Shown here piece after piece: positions 7,590 through 17,111 of a stretch of DNA of 64,000 bases (position 1 is its first letter; every line of letters begins with the position of its first letter). The translations under genes were made by a program, and so were the position numbers. Below the pieces are notes generated by a model. The model did no database searches. It worked only from the letters and a program-made list of their open reading frames with translations, and was not told the origin of the DNA. Source of the DNA: a bacterium (GTDB lineage: Bacteria; Bacillota; Bacilli; Lactobacillales; Streptococcaceae); the NCBI GenBank assembly GCA_905221375.1, contig CAJNCY010000008.1:62001-126000 (forward strand). Direction: 5' to 3'.

Positions 7590-8701
7590 ATCTTAGACAT
7601 CTTTAATAAATGTCCAATATTGGCGGCAGTGTGCTCTAAATAGAGACTGGCATTTTTCAGACTATCTTCTAGTGGTTCACTTTTCTCCAAAATAGAAAAG
7701 GCAGCTTGGATATTTTCAAATGGTAGGGAAGATAAATCTTCAGCGAGACTACCGCAAATAGCAATAACAGGAACTCCAACAGGGGTTCTTTTTGCTACGC
7801 CTATAGGCGCTTTCCCTGCTAAACTTTGACGATCTAGCCTTCCTTCTCCAACAATAATCAAGTCAGCATCAGAAACTTTCTTATCAAAGTCAATCAAGTC
7901 TAGGCAGGTGTCAATTCCAGATACGATACTTGCCTGAGCAAAGGCACACAAACCGCCAGCAATGCCTCCACCAGCTCCTGCTCCTTTAAGTTCCAATGTT
8001 GCAGGTGAGGCTTTTTCATAAAAATCTTGGATTGCCTGATCTACGACTGCAAACATAGTAGGATGTAAACCTTTTTGCTTTCCAAAAGTGTAGGTCGCAC
8101 CTTGATGACCACATAAGGGACTCACGACATCTGCTAAAATACGAATTTGCACATCTTCAGGAATTTCATAGAGATTTTCTGTTGAGACAGAAGCTAAGTT
8201 TAGTAAGGATTGACCGCAAGCCGGCAAGACATTTCCATCCCTATCATAAAATCGATAACCTAAACCAGCAGCAATCCCAATACCGCCATCATTGCTAGCC
8301 GTACCACCAACGCCAATATAGATTTCTTTAATCTCTTGACTAATGAGGTGGCGAATCAATTCTCCAATACCACAAGTTTGGATTTGAAGTGGATTTCGTT
8401 TCTCTAGCGGAATTTTTTCAAGGCCAACCAAATCAGCAACTTCAAATAGTGCCAGTTGACTTTTTTGAAAATAGCGCATGGCTTCTTTTTGGCCAAAAGG
8501 GCCTGTCACTTGGATCCATTTTTCTTCTAGGTCAAGAGAATGTCGAATAGCATCTACAGTACCTTCTCCCCCATCACCAACAGGACAGAGGAGACATTCT
8601 ACATCTGCTATTGATTGTTGGAAGCCTCTTTTTATTGCTTCAGCTACCTCTTCAGCGGTCAAGCTTTCCTTAAACGAATCTGGTGCAATTACAATCTTCA
8701 T
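7586..8701 (-). CDS. Glycerate kinase (GarK/GlxK family)
   Basis: About 371 residues from ATG 8701 (GAGGGAAAAT upstream); a longer in-frame start at 8713 would overlap the serB stop. The N-terminus [22 protein letters not shown] is diagnostic of the family, with further conserved blocks [36 protein letters not shown] and [11 protein letters not shown]. It phosphorylates D-glycerate to a phosphoglycerate (2- or 3-, not decidable here), feeding glycolysis close to enolase. It forms a pair with serB (8 bp apart), so both can act on three-carbon phosphoacids. Convergent with the YueI-like gene. Confidence 0.92.
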   Translation of the reverse strand: MKIVIAPDSFKESLTAEEVAEAIKRGFQQSIADVECLLCPVGDGGEGTVDAIRHSLDLEEKWIQVTGPFGQKEAMRYFQKSQLALFEVADLVGLEKIPLEKRNPLQIQTCGIGELIRHLISQEIKEIYIGVGGTASNDGGIGIAAGLGYRFYDRDGNVLPACGQSLLNLASVSTENLYEIPEDVQIRILADVVSPLCGHQGATYTFGKQKGLHPTMFAVVDQAIQDFYEKASPATLELKGAGAGGGIAGGLCAFAQASIVSGIDTCLDLIDFDKKVSDADLIIVGEGRLDRQSLAGKAPIGVAKRTPVGVPVIAICGSLAEDLSSLPFENIQAAFSILEKSEPLEDSLKNASLYLEHTAANIGHLLKMSKI

Positions 8702-8709
8702 ATTTTCCC

Positions 8710-9354
8710 TCATTCTAAAAAGTCAATCAAAGGTAGAACTTCTAAAAAATCCCTCTTGTCAACATGATTTGGTATTTCTTTTTTGAGTACCTCTTTGGCA
8801 CAAAAAGCAATTCCCAGTCCTGCTGACTTCAACATTAATAAGTCATTAGCCCCATCTCCGATTGCAACAGTTCTTTCTCTAGGAAGTTGCAGCTCCTTTC
8901 TCCATTGTTCTAGAGTATCTTTTTTGACTTCGGGATTAATAATTTGTCCAATCAATTTTCCTGTTAAAAGCCCATTTTTTACTTCAACTTGGTTGGCAGA
9001 GAAATAGGCAATACCAAGGGATTTTGCTAATCTCTCAACTATTGGAGTAAAACCACCGGACACCAGACCAACTATGATGCCGTTCCTTTGGAGAATAGAG
9101 ATAAATTTCTGTGCATTTGGCGTTAGTTGAATAGACTTGAAGACTTTCTCAAAGACCGAAATAGGAAGACCTTCCAACAAGGACACTCTGTCTCGTAAAC
9201 TTCTTTCAAAATCTAGCTCTCCTCGCATTGCCTGACTTGTAAGCTGCGCAATTTCCTCCTCACAACCTGCCTCTCTTCCCAAAAGGTCAATCACTTCTTC
9301 TAGAATTAAGGTGCCGTCAACGTCCATGACACACAAGCCTTTTACTTGAGACAT
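8710..9354 (-). CDS. serB: Phosphoserine phosphatase
   Basis: 214 residues. HAD-superfamily hydrolase of the SerB type: nucleophile motif [10 protein letters not shown] (residues 8-17), motif II GLVSGGF, the conserved lysine region and motif [25 protein letters not shown]. It removes phosphate from L-phosphoserine in serine synthesis; cytoplasmic, magnesium dependent. ATG 9354 has GAGAGGAGAAC before it. First gene of a two-gene unit with glycerate kinase, separated from glgA by a strong hairpin. Confidence 0.93.
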   Translation of the reverse strand: MSQVKGLCVMDVDGTLILEEVIDLLGREAGCEEEIAQLTSQAMRGELDFERSLRDRVSLLEGLPISVFEKVFKSIQLTPNAQKFISILQRNGIIVGLVSGGFTPIVERLAKSLGIAYFSANQVEVKNGLLTGKLIGQIINPEVKKDTLEQWRKELQLPRERTVAIGDGANDLLMLKSAGLGIAFCAKEVLKKEIPNHVDKRDFLEVLPLIDFLE

Positions 9355-9378
9355 AAGTTCTCCTCTCTAAACAGCCCA

Positions 9379-9407
9379 AAAATCGTATGAAGTCATCATA
9401 CGATTTT
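9379..9407 (-). terminator. Terminator between glgA and serB
   Basis: A perfect 12-bp stem AAAATCGTATGA/TCATACGATTTT with a 5-nt loop, just after the glgA stop at 9413. It ends the glycogen operon, and its T run serves as the tail in both directions. Confidence 0.85.
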
Positions 9408-9412
9408 ATCTA

Positions 9413-10846
9413 TTAATTAACTAAACTATGGTACAAGTCTAGATATGACTTGCAAGCTGTATCCCATGAGAAATCACACTCCATAGCTTGTTTTTGTAGA
9501 TTTCTCCAAACATCAGGATGGTTTCTATACAAGTCCAAAGCTGTTTGGAAAGTCCAATTTAACCAATAAGGAGATAGGTTGTCAAAGCTAAAGCCAGTAC
9601 CGCTTCCTTCGATTGGATTGAAAGCGCGAACGGTATCTCGCAAGCCACCAACTTCATGGACCAATGGCAAGGTTCCATAACGCATAGCCATCATTTGAGA
9701 CAAACCACATGGTTCAAAACGACTCGGCATGAGGAAGAGGTCACAAGCAGCATAGATTTCTTGAGCAAGTTTGACATCAAAAGTGATATTTGCTGATAGC
9801 TTGTCTGGGTAAATCTGAGCAAACCATGAGAAAGCACCTTCAAAGGCTGGATCTCCAGTTCCCAAAAGAACAATCTGAACATCATTTTGCAAGATATGGT
9901 GAAGACTTTCCACCACGACATCAAAACCTTTTTGACGTGTCAAACGAGAAACAATTCCCACCAGTGGAACATCAGCTCTAACTGGCAAGCCAACTCTTTC
10001 TTGCAATTTTGCCTTGTTTTGGGCTTTCCCAGATAAATCCTCCTGATTAAAATGATAGTCTAAAAGAGCATCCGTCTGAGGATTATATAGGTCAGCATCA
10101 ATCCCATTCACGATACCAGATACCTTGCCAGATTCCATTCGAAGAATCTGATCCAAGTTACATCCGAACTGACTGGTCATAATTTCATGAGCATAGCTAG
10201 GTGAAACGGTTGAAACACGATCCGCATAAAGAATACCAGCCTTCATCCAGTTCAGACAGTTGTTCCAGCGAAGGGTTCCATCAGCGTACCGTTCAAAGCC
10301 GACTCCAAACAAATCCCATAACATTCCTTCTGAAAATTGTCCTTGAAATTCCAAATTATGAATGGTTAAAACTGTTTTAATTCCTTGATAGGCTTGAATC
10401 CAACGGTATTTTTCCTTCAACAAGAACGGTATCATGGCTGTATGGTAGTCATGAACATGGAGAAGATCAGGAATAAAGTCAATCCTTTCCATAGCCTCAA
10501 TAGCAGCCAGTTGGAAAAATGAAAAGCGTTCCCCATCGTCAAAATCACCGTAAACATGACCACGGAAGAAATAATATTGGTTGTCAATAAAGTAGAAGGT
10601 TACACCGTTTAAGACGGTTTTCTTAATCCCACAGTACTGTCTGCGCCAACCGACGCTCACCTCAAAATGAAGCACATTTTCAATCTGATTTCCAAATTTA
10701 GCCTCTACCATGTCATAGTAGGGTAAAATCACTGCAACTTCGTGCCCAGCTTTTACCAGTGATTTGGGAAGAGCGCCAATGACGTCTCCCAAACCACCTG
10801 TTTTTGAAAAGGGTGCACCCTCTGCTGCTACAAATAAAATTTTCAT
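9413..10846 (-). CDS. glgA: Glycogen synthase (ADP-glucose dependent)
   Basis: 477 residues, GT5 family, full length. The N-terminal [23 protein letters not shown] carries the KxGGLxDV ADP-glucose-binding motif. The C-terminal Rossmann half has [24 protein letters not shown] and [12 protein letters not shown]. It elongates alpha-1,4 glucan chains from ADP-glucose. The start overlaps the glgD stop by 4 bp. It is the last gene of glgBCDA and is followed by a terminator. Confidence 0.98.
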   Translation of the reverse strand: MKILFVAAEGAPFSKTGGLGDVIGALPKSLVKAGHEVAVILPYYDMVEAKFGNQIENVLHFEVSVGWRRQYCGIKKTVLNGVTFYFIDNQYYFFRGHVYGDFDDGERFSFFQLAAIEAMERIDFIPDLLHVHDYHTAMIPFLLKEKYRWIQAYQGIKTVLTIHNLEFQGQFSEGMLWDLFGVGFERYADGTLRWNNCLNWMKAGILYADRVSTVSPSYAHEIMTSQFGCNLDQILRMESGKVSGIVNGIDADLYNPQTDALLDYHFNQEDLSGKAQNKAKLQERVGLPVRADVPLVGIVSRLTRQKGFDVVVESLHHILQNDVQIVLLGTGDPAFEGAFSWFAQIYPDKLSANITFDVKLAQEIYAACDLFLMPSRFEPCGLSQMMAMRYGTLPLVHEVGGLRDTVRAFNPIEGSGTGFSFDNLSPYWLNWTFQTALDLYRNHPDVWRNLQKQAMECDFSWDTACKSYLDLYHSLVN

Positions 10847-11982
10847 GAATGAATATCCTCTGTTACTTTGCTACCTTTCTTAACGACAACTGGATGTTCT
10901 GAAGTTCCTCGAATCACAACACCAGGCTCAACTTCAACACCCTTGTCCAAGATAGCATATTCGACCTGAGCTCCTTCTCCAATAACAACACGAGGGAAGA
11001 GCAGGCTATCTTTAACCAGGCTATCCTTATGGACATGAATATTACGTGATAGAACAGAATTAGCCACTTGACCTTCAATGATACTACCAGAGGCAAACTG
11101 AGAAGTACTTACCTTAGATGTATTAGCATAGTAAGTTGGCTCTTCATTTTTGACCTTTGTATAAATCTTTTGGTTTGGAGTAAAGAGAGAGTAGAATTTT
11201 TGTGATTCAAGCATATCTTTGTTAGCTTGATAATAAGACTCTACAGAATGAATATTTGCCAGATAACCTGTGTACTCGTAGGCAAAAGCCCCTTCTTTGG
11301 CCGCCAAATCCCGTAAAACATAGCGCAACTTCTCTGGATGTTCTTTTTTAGCTTCTTCTTCCAAGCGTTCAATCAACCAAGGTGTATCAACGACAAAGAT
11401 ATCTGTGGACATGTTATAGATTTGATCTGGTAACTTGCTATCAAAGAGTTTGTGAGAACGAACATGGTCTGTTTCATCCACTTCCAAGATTGCGTTTACT
11501 TCTGAAATGTCTTTCTTAGCTAGTTTTTTATAAACTACAGTGATAGGCCCTTTTGTTGTACTGTGTAGGTGGAAAACTTGGTTCAAATCAATATTAATCA
11601 GAACATCACAGTTGAGAGAAACTGTTTGGTTTGAGCCAGAGCGTTTCAAATAAGTAAGAAGCTGCTGGTAGTATTCTTTCCCAACTGTACTACTTTCCAC
11701 ACGGGTATTGTAAATACCTAGATAATAGTGACTTAGAAGAGTAGACAAGCCCCACTCACGTCCTGAACGGATATGGTCAAAGACAGAACTGATATTGTCT
11801 TGTTGGAAAATACCAAAGATACTACGGACACCTGCATTAGCAAGACTTGAAAGTGGGAAGTCAATCAAGCGATATTTACCTCCAAAAGGCAAACTAGCTA
11901 CTGGACGGTGGTCCGTCAGTGTTGACATATCATGAAAACCAACTGTATTTCCTAAAATGGCAGAATATTTATCAATCTTCAT
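10843..11982 (-). CDS. glgD: GlgD, regulatory subunit of ADP-glucose pyrophosphorylase
   Basis: 379 residues, nucleotidyltransferase plus C-terminal left-handed beta-helix. Compared with GlgC, the glycine-rich pyrophosphate loop GGQGTRL is replaced by an [18 protein letters not shown] segment, so it should be weakly active or inactive alone. In Firmicutes GlgD forms a hetero-oligomer with GlgC and raises its activity (known of the family). The start overlaps glgC by 11 bp and the end overlaps glgA. The order and overlaps support co-assembly. Confidence 0.96.
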   Translation of the reverse strand: MKIDKYSAILGNTVGFHDMSTLTDHRPVASLPFGGKYRLIDFPLSSLANAGVRSIFGIFQQDNISSVFDHIRSGREWGLSTLLSHYYLGIYNTRVESSTVGKEYYQQLLTYLKRSGSNQTVSLNCDVLINIDLNQVFHLHSTTKGPITVVYKKLAKKDISEVNAILEVDETDHVRSHKLFDSKLPDQIYNMSTDIFVVDTPWLIERLEEEAKKEHPEKLRYVLRDLAAKEGAFAYEYTGYLANIHSVESYYQANKDMLESQKFYSLFTPNQKIYTKVKNEEPTYYANTSKVSTSQFASGSIIEGQVANSVLSRNIHVHKDSLVKDSLLFPRVVIGEGAQVEYAILDKGVEVEPGVVIRGTSEHPVVVKKGSKVTEDIHS

Positions 11983-13114
11983 CTGTTGCTACCCCCACTA
12001 CTTCATTATATCCTACAACTTGTACTTCTTCTGTTCCATCAATTTCAACACCGTCAGAAATAACTGCACCTTCACCAATAATGGCACGTTTGATTTTAGC
12101 TCCGTGTCCAATAATGGCTCCACTCATGATAACTGAATCTAGAACTTCTGCACCTTCGCGAACTTGCGCCCCTGTTGAAAGGATAGAATGCTTAACAGTT
12201 CCATCGACAAAACAGCCATCGACAACCAAAGAATCTTCAACATGTGCATTTGCACCAAGGAAGTTTGGTGGTGAAATCAAGTTTCTTGAGTAAATCTTCC
12301 ATTGACGGTTACGGCTATCCAAGGCATTTTCTGGAGAAATGTACTCCATGTTGGCTTCCCAAAGTGACTCAATCGTACCGACATCTTTCCAGTAACCATT
12401 AAATTCATAGGCATAGACACTTTCACCTGACTCAAGGTAATTTGGAATGACATTCTTACCGAAGTCTGACATATCAACATTACTCTTTTCAGCAGCAACA
12501 AGCATATTGCGGAGACGTTGCCAATCAAAGATGTAAATACCCATAGAAGCTTTTGTAGATTTAGGTTGAGCTGGTTTTTCTTCAAACTCAACGATACGAT
12601 TGTTAGCATCTGTATTCATGATACCAAAACGACTAGCTTCTTTAAGTGGGACGTCTAAAACCGCTACTGTCAAGCTGGCATTATTATCCTTGTGAGACTG
12701 GAGCATATCATCGTAGTCCATTTTGTAGATGTGGTCCCCAGAGAGAATCAAGACATACTCAGGATTAACACTGTCGATATAGTCGATATTTTGGTAAATA
12801 GCATGACTAGTCCCTTCGAACCAACGATTTCCCTCACTTGCAGAATAAGGTTGAAGAATAGAGACACCAGAATTGATACCATCTAGTCCCCAGCTTGAAC
12901 CGTTCCCGATATGGTTGTTGAGAGCAAGTGGCTGGTACTGTGTAATGACTCCAACATTGTGAATCCCTGAGTTGGCACAGTTTGAAAGAGCAAAGTCAAT
13001 GATACGGTAGCGCCCACCAAATTGCACAGCTGGTTTTGCGATGCTTTGAGTGAGTTTACCGAGACGAGTTCCTTGCCCACCAGCAAGAATCAAAGCTAAC
13101 ATTTCATTCTTCAT
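11972..13114 (-). CDS. glgC: Glucose-1-phosphate adenylyltransferase, catalytic subunit
   Basis: 380 residues. It makes ADP-glucose from glucose-1-phosphate and ATP, the committed step of glycogen synthesis. The N-terminal [17 protein letters not shown] is the nucleotide-binding loop; further conserved blocks are [25 protein letters not shown] and [10 protein letters not shown]. The C-terminal third carries hexapeptide repeats of the left-handed beta-helix. The start overlaps the glgB 3' end by 11 bp. Part of the four-gene operon. Confidence 0.98.
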   Translation of the reverse strand: MKNEMLALILAGGQGTRLGKLTQSIAKPAVQFGGRYRIIDFALSNCANSGIHNVGVITQYQPLALNNHIGNGSSWGLDGINSGVSILQPYSASEGNRWFEGTSHAIYQNIDYIDSVNPEYVLILSGDHIYKMDYDDMLQSHKDNNASLTVAVLDVPLKEASRFGIMNTDANNRIVEFEEKPAQPKSTKASMGIYIFDWQRLRNMLVAAEKSNVDMSDFGKNVIPNYLESGESVYAYEFNGYWKDVGTIESLWEANMEYISPENALDSRNRQWKIYSRNLISPPNFLGANAHVEDSLVVDGCFVDGTVKHSILSTGAQVREGAEVLDSVIMSGAIIGHGAKIKRAIIGEGAVISDGVEIDGTEEVQVVGYNEVVGVATDED

Positions 13115-15032
13115 TTTCTACTCCTTTTTGGTTTTTACTTGTGACGGTTTTTGCAGATTTCAAGCGACGTTTGATTTTCCATACACTTGCTCCCATAGCA
13201 GGTAGGGTAAAGGTCAAGGTATGCTCATAATCTTTCCATAGTCCTTCTTGCGTTTGAACAGTTTGATTGTGCTCTTTCCAAACGCCTCCCCACTCTTCTA
13301 ACTCAGTATTCCAGACTTCTTCATAAATCCCTGCAACAGGAAGTCCGATTGTAAAATCTTTTCGTTCAACAGGTGCCATGTTAAAGACACAGACTAGCAT
13401 GTCGCCCTTCTTACCCTTACGGATGAAGGAAAGAACACTCTGGTCTCGATTATCCGCATCAATGATTTCAATACCATCATAGCTGGTATCGATTTCCCAC
13501 AGACAGCGATGATCTTTGTAAAACTGGTTTAGCTGAGAAGTGAAATACTTCATCTTAGCATTCATAGGGTCTTCTAGATTAGACCATTCCAACTGCTCTT
13601 CAGATCTCCATTCTAGGAATTGGCCGTATTCGCTACCCATGAAGAGCAATTTCTTACCAGGGTGACAAATTTGGTAAGTGTAGATATTGCGTAAGCCTGC
13701 GAATTGATTGTAACGATCTCCCCACATCTTATGCATCATACTCTTCTTACCGTGAACCACTTCATCGTGCGAGAATGGTAGGAGATAGTTTTCATTGAAA
13801 ACATACATAAAGCTGAAAGTCACCAAATTAAAGTCATACTTACGGTAAATAGGGTCTTCTTCGTAGAATCGGAGGATATCATTCATCCAGCCCATATTCC
13901 ACTTGTAGTCAAATCCTAGACCACCAAGCTCTTTCATTCCCGTAATCTTGGTTGCTGACGAACTTTCTTCCGCAATCATCATCACATCTGGATGTGCTAG
14001 TTTAATGACATCATTCAAGCGTTGAAGGAAATAATATCCTTCATAGTTGAGATTTCCACCATCTTTATTAGGTGTCCATGGAGCATCATCGTAGTCAAGA
14101 TAGAGCATGTTACTAACTGCATCCACTCGAATACCATCTAGATGGTAAAAGTCAATCCAAAACTTAATACTAGAAATCAAGAAGGACTGGACTTCATTTT
14201 TTCCAAGGTCAAAATTGAGAGCGCCCCAACCGTAGTTATGAGCTTTATTATGGTCTTGATATTCAAAAGTTGGTGTCCCATCATAATAAGCTAAGGCATC
14301 ATCATTAATGGTAAAATGACCAGGTACCCAGTCCACAATAACCCCAATATTGTTTAAGTGACATTCCTCAACAAAATCTTGAAATTCTTCAGGACGACCA
14401 TAGGCATGTTCTAAAGCAAAGTACCCCATAAGCTGGTAACCCCAACTCAAACCTAGTGGGTGGGACATCAAGGGCATAAACTCAATATGAGTATAGTTCA
14501 TCTCAACTAGGTAAGGAATGAGTTCATCTTTCAATTGAGCAAAACTATAAGGACTTCCATCTGGATTTCTCTTCCACGATCCAGCATGAACTTCGTAGAT
14601 ATTGACAGGACGTTCAAAGAAAGTCCAACGTTTTCTGCGAGCTAACCAAAGCCCATCCTTCCATTTCTTTTCTGGAATCTCTGTTAAAATAGCTCCAGTA
14701 CCCGGACGTGCCTCATACCGTACAGCCAAAGGATCAATCTTCATCAACTGATGACCATTTGCACGTGTGATATGATACTTGTAAATTTGGCCTTCATGAG
14801 CAAGGCTGGTAAAGACTTCCCAGACTCCAAATTCATTTCGTTCCATTGGAATTTGATTTTCTACCCAATTGGTAAAATCCCCCACCAAGTGGACAGCCTG
14901 AGCGTTGGGAGCCCACACACGAAATGTATAACCGTACTCTCCATTTAGTTCTTCCTTATGTGCTCCTAAATAATGCTGAAGGTGAAAATTTTCTCCTGTC
15001 ACAAAGGTGCGCAAAGCTTCTCTTTTATCCAT
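13104..15032 (-). CDS. glgB: 1,4-alpha-glucan branching enzyme
   Basis: 642 residues. CBM48 at the N-terminus ([22 protein letters not shown]), a GH13 barrel in the centre, and a C-terminal all-beta domain. Catalytic segments: [16 protein letters not shown] (nucleophile Asp), MMIAEESS (acid/base Glu) and [15 protein letters not shown]. It introduces alpha-1,6 branches into glycogen. Start ATG 15032 follows GGGGAGGTATT. First gene of glgB-C-D-A, preceded by a good promoter and a cre site, so the operon is likely subject to CcpA control. Confidence 0.98.
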   Translation of the reverse strand: MDKREALRTFVTGENFHLQHYLGAHKEELNGEYGYTFRVWAPNAQAVHLVGDFTNWVENQIPMERNEFGVWEVFTSLAHEGQIYKYHITRANGHQLMKIDPLAVRYEARPGTGAILTEIPEKKWKDGLWLARRKRWTFFERPVNIYEVHAGSWKRNPDGSPYSFAQLKDELIPYLVEMNYTHIEFMPLMSHPLGLSWGYQLMGYFALEHAYGRPEEFQDFVEECHLNNIGVIVDWVPGHFTINDDALAYYDGTPTFEYQDHNKAHNYGWGALNFDLGKNEVQSFLISSIKFWIDFYHLDGIRVDAVSNMLYLDYDDAPWTPNKDGGNLNYEGYYFLQRLNDVIKLAHPDVMMIAEESSSATKITGMKELGGLGFDYKWNMGWMNDILRFYEEDPIYRKYDFNLVTFSFMYVFNENYLLPFSHDEVVHGKKSMMHKMWGDRYNQFAGLRNIYTYQICHPGKKLLFMGSEYGQFLEWRSEEQLEWSNLEDPMNAKMKYFTSQLNQFYKDHRCLWEIDTSYDGIEIIDADNRDQSVLSFIRKGKKGDMLVCVFNMAPVERKDFTIGLPVAGIYEEVWNTELEEWGGVWKEHNQTVQTQEGLWKDYEHTLTFTLPAMGASVWKIKRRLKSAKTVTSKNQKGVENEE

Positions 15033-15048
15033 AATACCTCCCCTTTTC

Positions 15049-15062
15049 TGTAAGCGTTTTCT
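15049..15062. promoter_or_regulatory. cre (CcpA) site upstream of glgB
   Basis: TGTAAGCGTTTTCT matches the catabolite-responsive element except for the last base. It lies between the -10 box and the glgB ribosome site, a position expected to repress by blocking transcription. Confidence 0.65.
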
Positions 15063-15070
15063 GTAGATTT

Positions 15071-15099
15071 ATTATACTACCTTTTTATGGAAGATTCAA
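15071..15099 (-). promoter_or_regulatory. glgBCDA promoter
   Basis: TTGAAT (15094-15099), 17-bp spacer, perfect TATAAT (15071-15076) on the minus strand. Confidence 0.75.
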
Positions 15100-15274
15100 G
15101 TAAATTACCATATTTGGTAAAAATTCTTTTGAAAATCTTCAAAAAATGAACTTATCCATTCACTTATAAATCAAGGAATGACAGATAGTTTGTGAAAACG
15201 TCCTCTTTTTGATTACTATCATATCACAAAGTTCGTATTTTATCCAAATATAGCATTGTTTTTATGTAAAAAAT

Positions 15275-15302
15275 AAAACCAGGAAAACAATTTCCTGATT
15301 TT
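15275..15302 (-). terminator. gapN terminator
   Basis: 12-bp stem AAAATCAGGAAA/TTTCCTGGTTTT (one G-U pair) with a 4-nt loop and a following T-rich tract on the minus strand, immediately after the gapN stop. Confidence 0.8.
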
Positions 15303-15307
15303 ACATT

Positions 15308-16732
15308 TCATTTCACATCAAAAACAATGGATTTGACATTTGTCATCGCTTCAATGCTATATTTAATTCCTTGAACACCAGCACCAGAACCTTTGACACC
15401 AAGGAATGGGAAATTATCTGGACCACGCTGGGTTTTATTATTAATATGGACTGTTCCTACTTCAAGTTTTTCAGCGATTTCAAAGGCCTTTTTGAAATCA
15501 TTTGTAAAGACTGATGATTGAAGTCCGAATTCAGATTCGTTGGCAAAGGCAATAGCTTCTTCTACGCTAGCCACACGGATAATTGGTAAAACAGGACCAA
15601 ATGGCTCTTCCCATGCTACTTTCATATCTTTTGTAACTTGGTCAAAAAGTACTGGCCAGAGAAGATTGCCCTCACGTTTGATTGGTGTAAGAGCCTGAGC
15701 ACCTTTTTCTTGTGCATCCTCAATCAAGCCCCAAATGAAGTCAGCTGAAGCATTGTCAATAACAGGTGTAATATCAGCATTGTCAAATGGATCACCAACT
15801 GTTAATTTAGAAACTTCTTCCTGAAGCAAAGTAGCTAATTTATCTGCTACACTTTCGAGAACAATGACACGTTTAATGGCCGTGCAACGTTGACCTGAAT
15901 AGCTAAAGGCTCCTGCAACGATTTGCTTGGCAGCGTGTTCCAAATCTGCATCTTCTAGTACAAGAGCCGCATCTTTTCCGCCAAGCTCCAACATGATAGG
16001 ACGCATACCAGCTAAACGACCAATACGTTCTCCGATTGGAGTTGAACCTGTAAAGTTGATGAAGTTGACTTCTTTGTGCTCAATGATATAATCCCCAATT
16101 TCTGAACCACGTCCCGTAATGGTATTGAAAACACCTGCTGGAATCCCTGCTTCTTCAAAGGCTTTAGCCAACAAGAGACCAGAAATAGAGCCTTGTGTTG
16201 GTGGCTTAAACATAACCACATTCCCTGCAATTAAGGCCGGAGCAATCTTAGATCCAGAAAGGTTAACTGGATAGTTAAATGGCGCGATAGCCAAGACAAC
16301 TCCAACTGGCTCACGACGGACAACAGCCAGTTTGTTTTTACTTGCTGCCTCAAAACCGCCACCTTCCATTGCTTGGCCTGTAATTCGTAGCCCTTCTTCA
16401 GCAGCATAGCGAATCAAGTCTGCGGTACGCACTACTTCTCCAATAGCTGCCTTAATCCCTTTTGCTACTTCTTTGGCAAGAATAGTACCAATTTCTTCCT
16501 TATCGCGTTCCAAAATAGCTGCTGTCTTATGCAAATAAGCCGCACGTTCAACTGCTGATAAAGCTCGCCATGCTGGCAGCGCTGCACGCGCAGCTTGCAT
16601 AGCCTCATCTACTTCAGCCTGACTCATAGCTGGAACAGTCCCTAATTCTTCTTGATTGATTGGTGAATAAATCGTAATTTCTTTTTCAGATGATTTCCAT
16701 TCTCCATTTACTAAATTCTGATATCTTGTCAA
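15308..16732 (-). CDS. gapN: NADP-dependent non-phosphorylating glyceraldehyde-3-phosphate dehydrogenase
   Basis: 474 residues, aldehyde dehydrogenase superfamily. It oxidises glyceraldehyde-3-phosphate directly to 3-phosphoglycerate with NADP, the main NADPH source in streptococci that lack a full oxidative pentose pathway. Catalytic Glu lies in MLELGGKDAALV and catalytic Cys in YSGQRCTAIKR (about residue 280). The sequence VAIAPFNYPVNLSGSKIAPALIAGN is typical of GapN. ATG 16732 follows AGGAGGACG. Monocistronic, with its own terminator. Confidence 0.97.
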   Translation of the reverse strand: MTRYQNLVNGEWKSSEKEITIYSPINQEELGTVPAMSQAEVDEAMQAARAALPAWRALSAVERAAYLHKTAAILERDKEEIGTILAKEVAKGIKAAIGEVVRTADLIRYAAEEGLRITGQAMEGGGFEAASKNKLAVVRREPVGVVLAIAPFNYPVNLSGSKIAPALIAGNVVMFKPPTQGSISGLLLAKAFEEAGIPAGVFNTITGRGSEIGDYIIEHKEVNFINFTGSTPIGERIGRLAGMRPIMLELGGKDAALVLEDADLEHAAKQIVAGAFSYSGQRCTAIKRVIVLESVADKLATLLQEEVSKLTVGDPFDNADITPVIDNASADFIWGLIEDAQEKGAQALTPIKREGNLLWPVLFDQVTKDMKVAWEEPFGPVLPIIRVASVEEAIAFANESEFGLQSSVFTNDFKKAFEIAEKLEVGTVHINNKTQRGPDNFPFLGVKGSGAGVQGIKYSIEAMTNVKSIVFDVK

Positions 16733-16868
16733 ATTCTCGTCCTCCTGAAAATGATTAAGATATATTTTACCAAATTTTCAGAAAATTACAACCCTTTTTA
16801 CAATATTTTTGAGATTATTTTCACAAGCTTGATTTTTCAAACTATTTGAACACTCTTGTTAAGCAGTA

Positions 16869-16982
16869 ATACTCAATGAAAATCAAAGAGCAAACTAAGA
16901 AGCCAGCCGTAGGTTGCTCAAAGCACTGCTTTGAGGTTGCAGATAGGACTGACATAGTTTGAAGAGATTTTCGAAGAGTATA
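16869..16982 (-). repeat. BOX element
   Basis: Begins ATACTCAATGAAAATC and ends TTTTCGAAGAGTATA, the boxC and boxA ends of the pneumococcal/mitis BOX repeat, with boxA on the minus strand. Most of the 16733-17111 gap is this element plus the hairpin after it. Confidence 0.85.
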
Positions 16983-16983
16983 A

Positions 16984-17030
16984 GTACAAAAAGAAAAGGC
17001 TTAGACGAACTAAACCTTTTCTTTTTGTAC
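16984..17030 (-). terminator. Terminator after the pullulanase gene
   Basis: A perfect 16-bp stem, GTACAAAAAGAAAAGG with CCTTTTCTTTTTGTAC, plus inner CTTAG/CTAA pairing. T-rich 3' arm. Probably bidirectional. Confidence 0.75.
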
Positions 17031-17111
17031 TATTTTTCATTGACTTTTATGATTTCTGGTATCAAGATATCCTAGAAATTATACGACATAATTGAAAACT
17101 TTTGATTTTTT

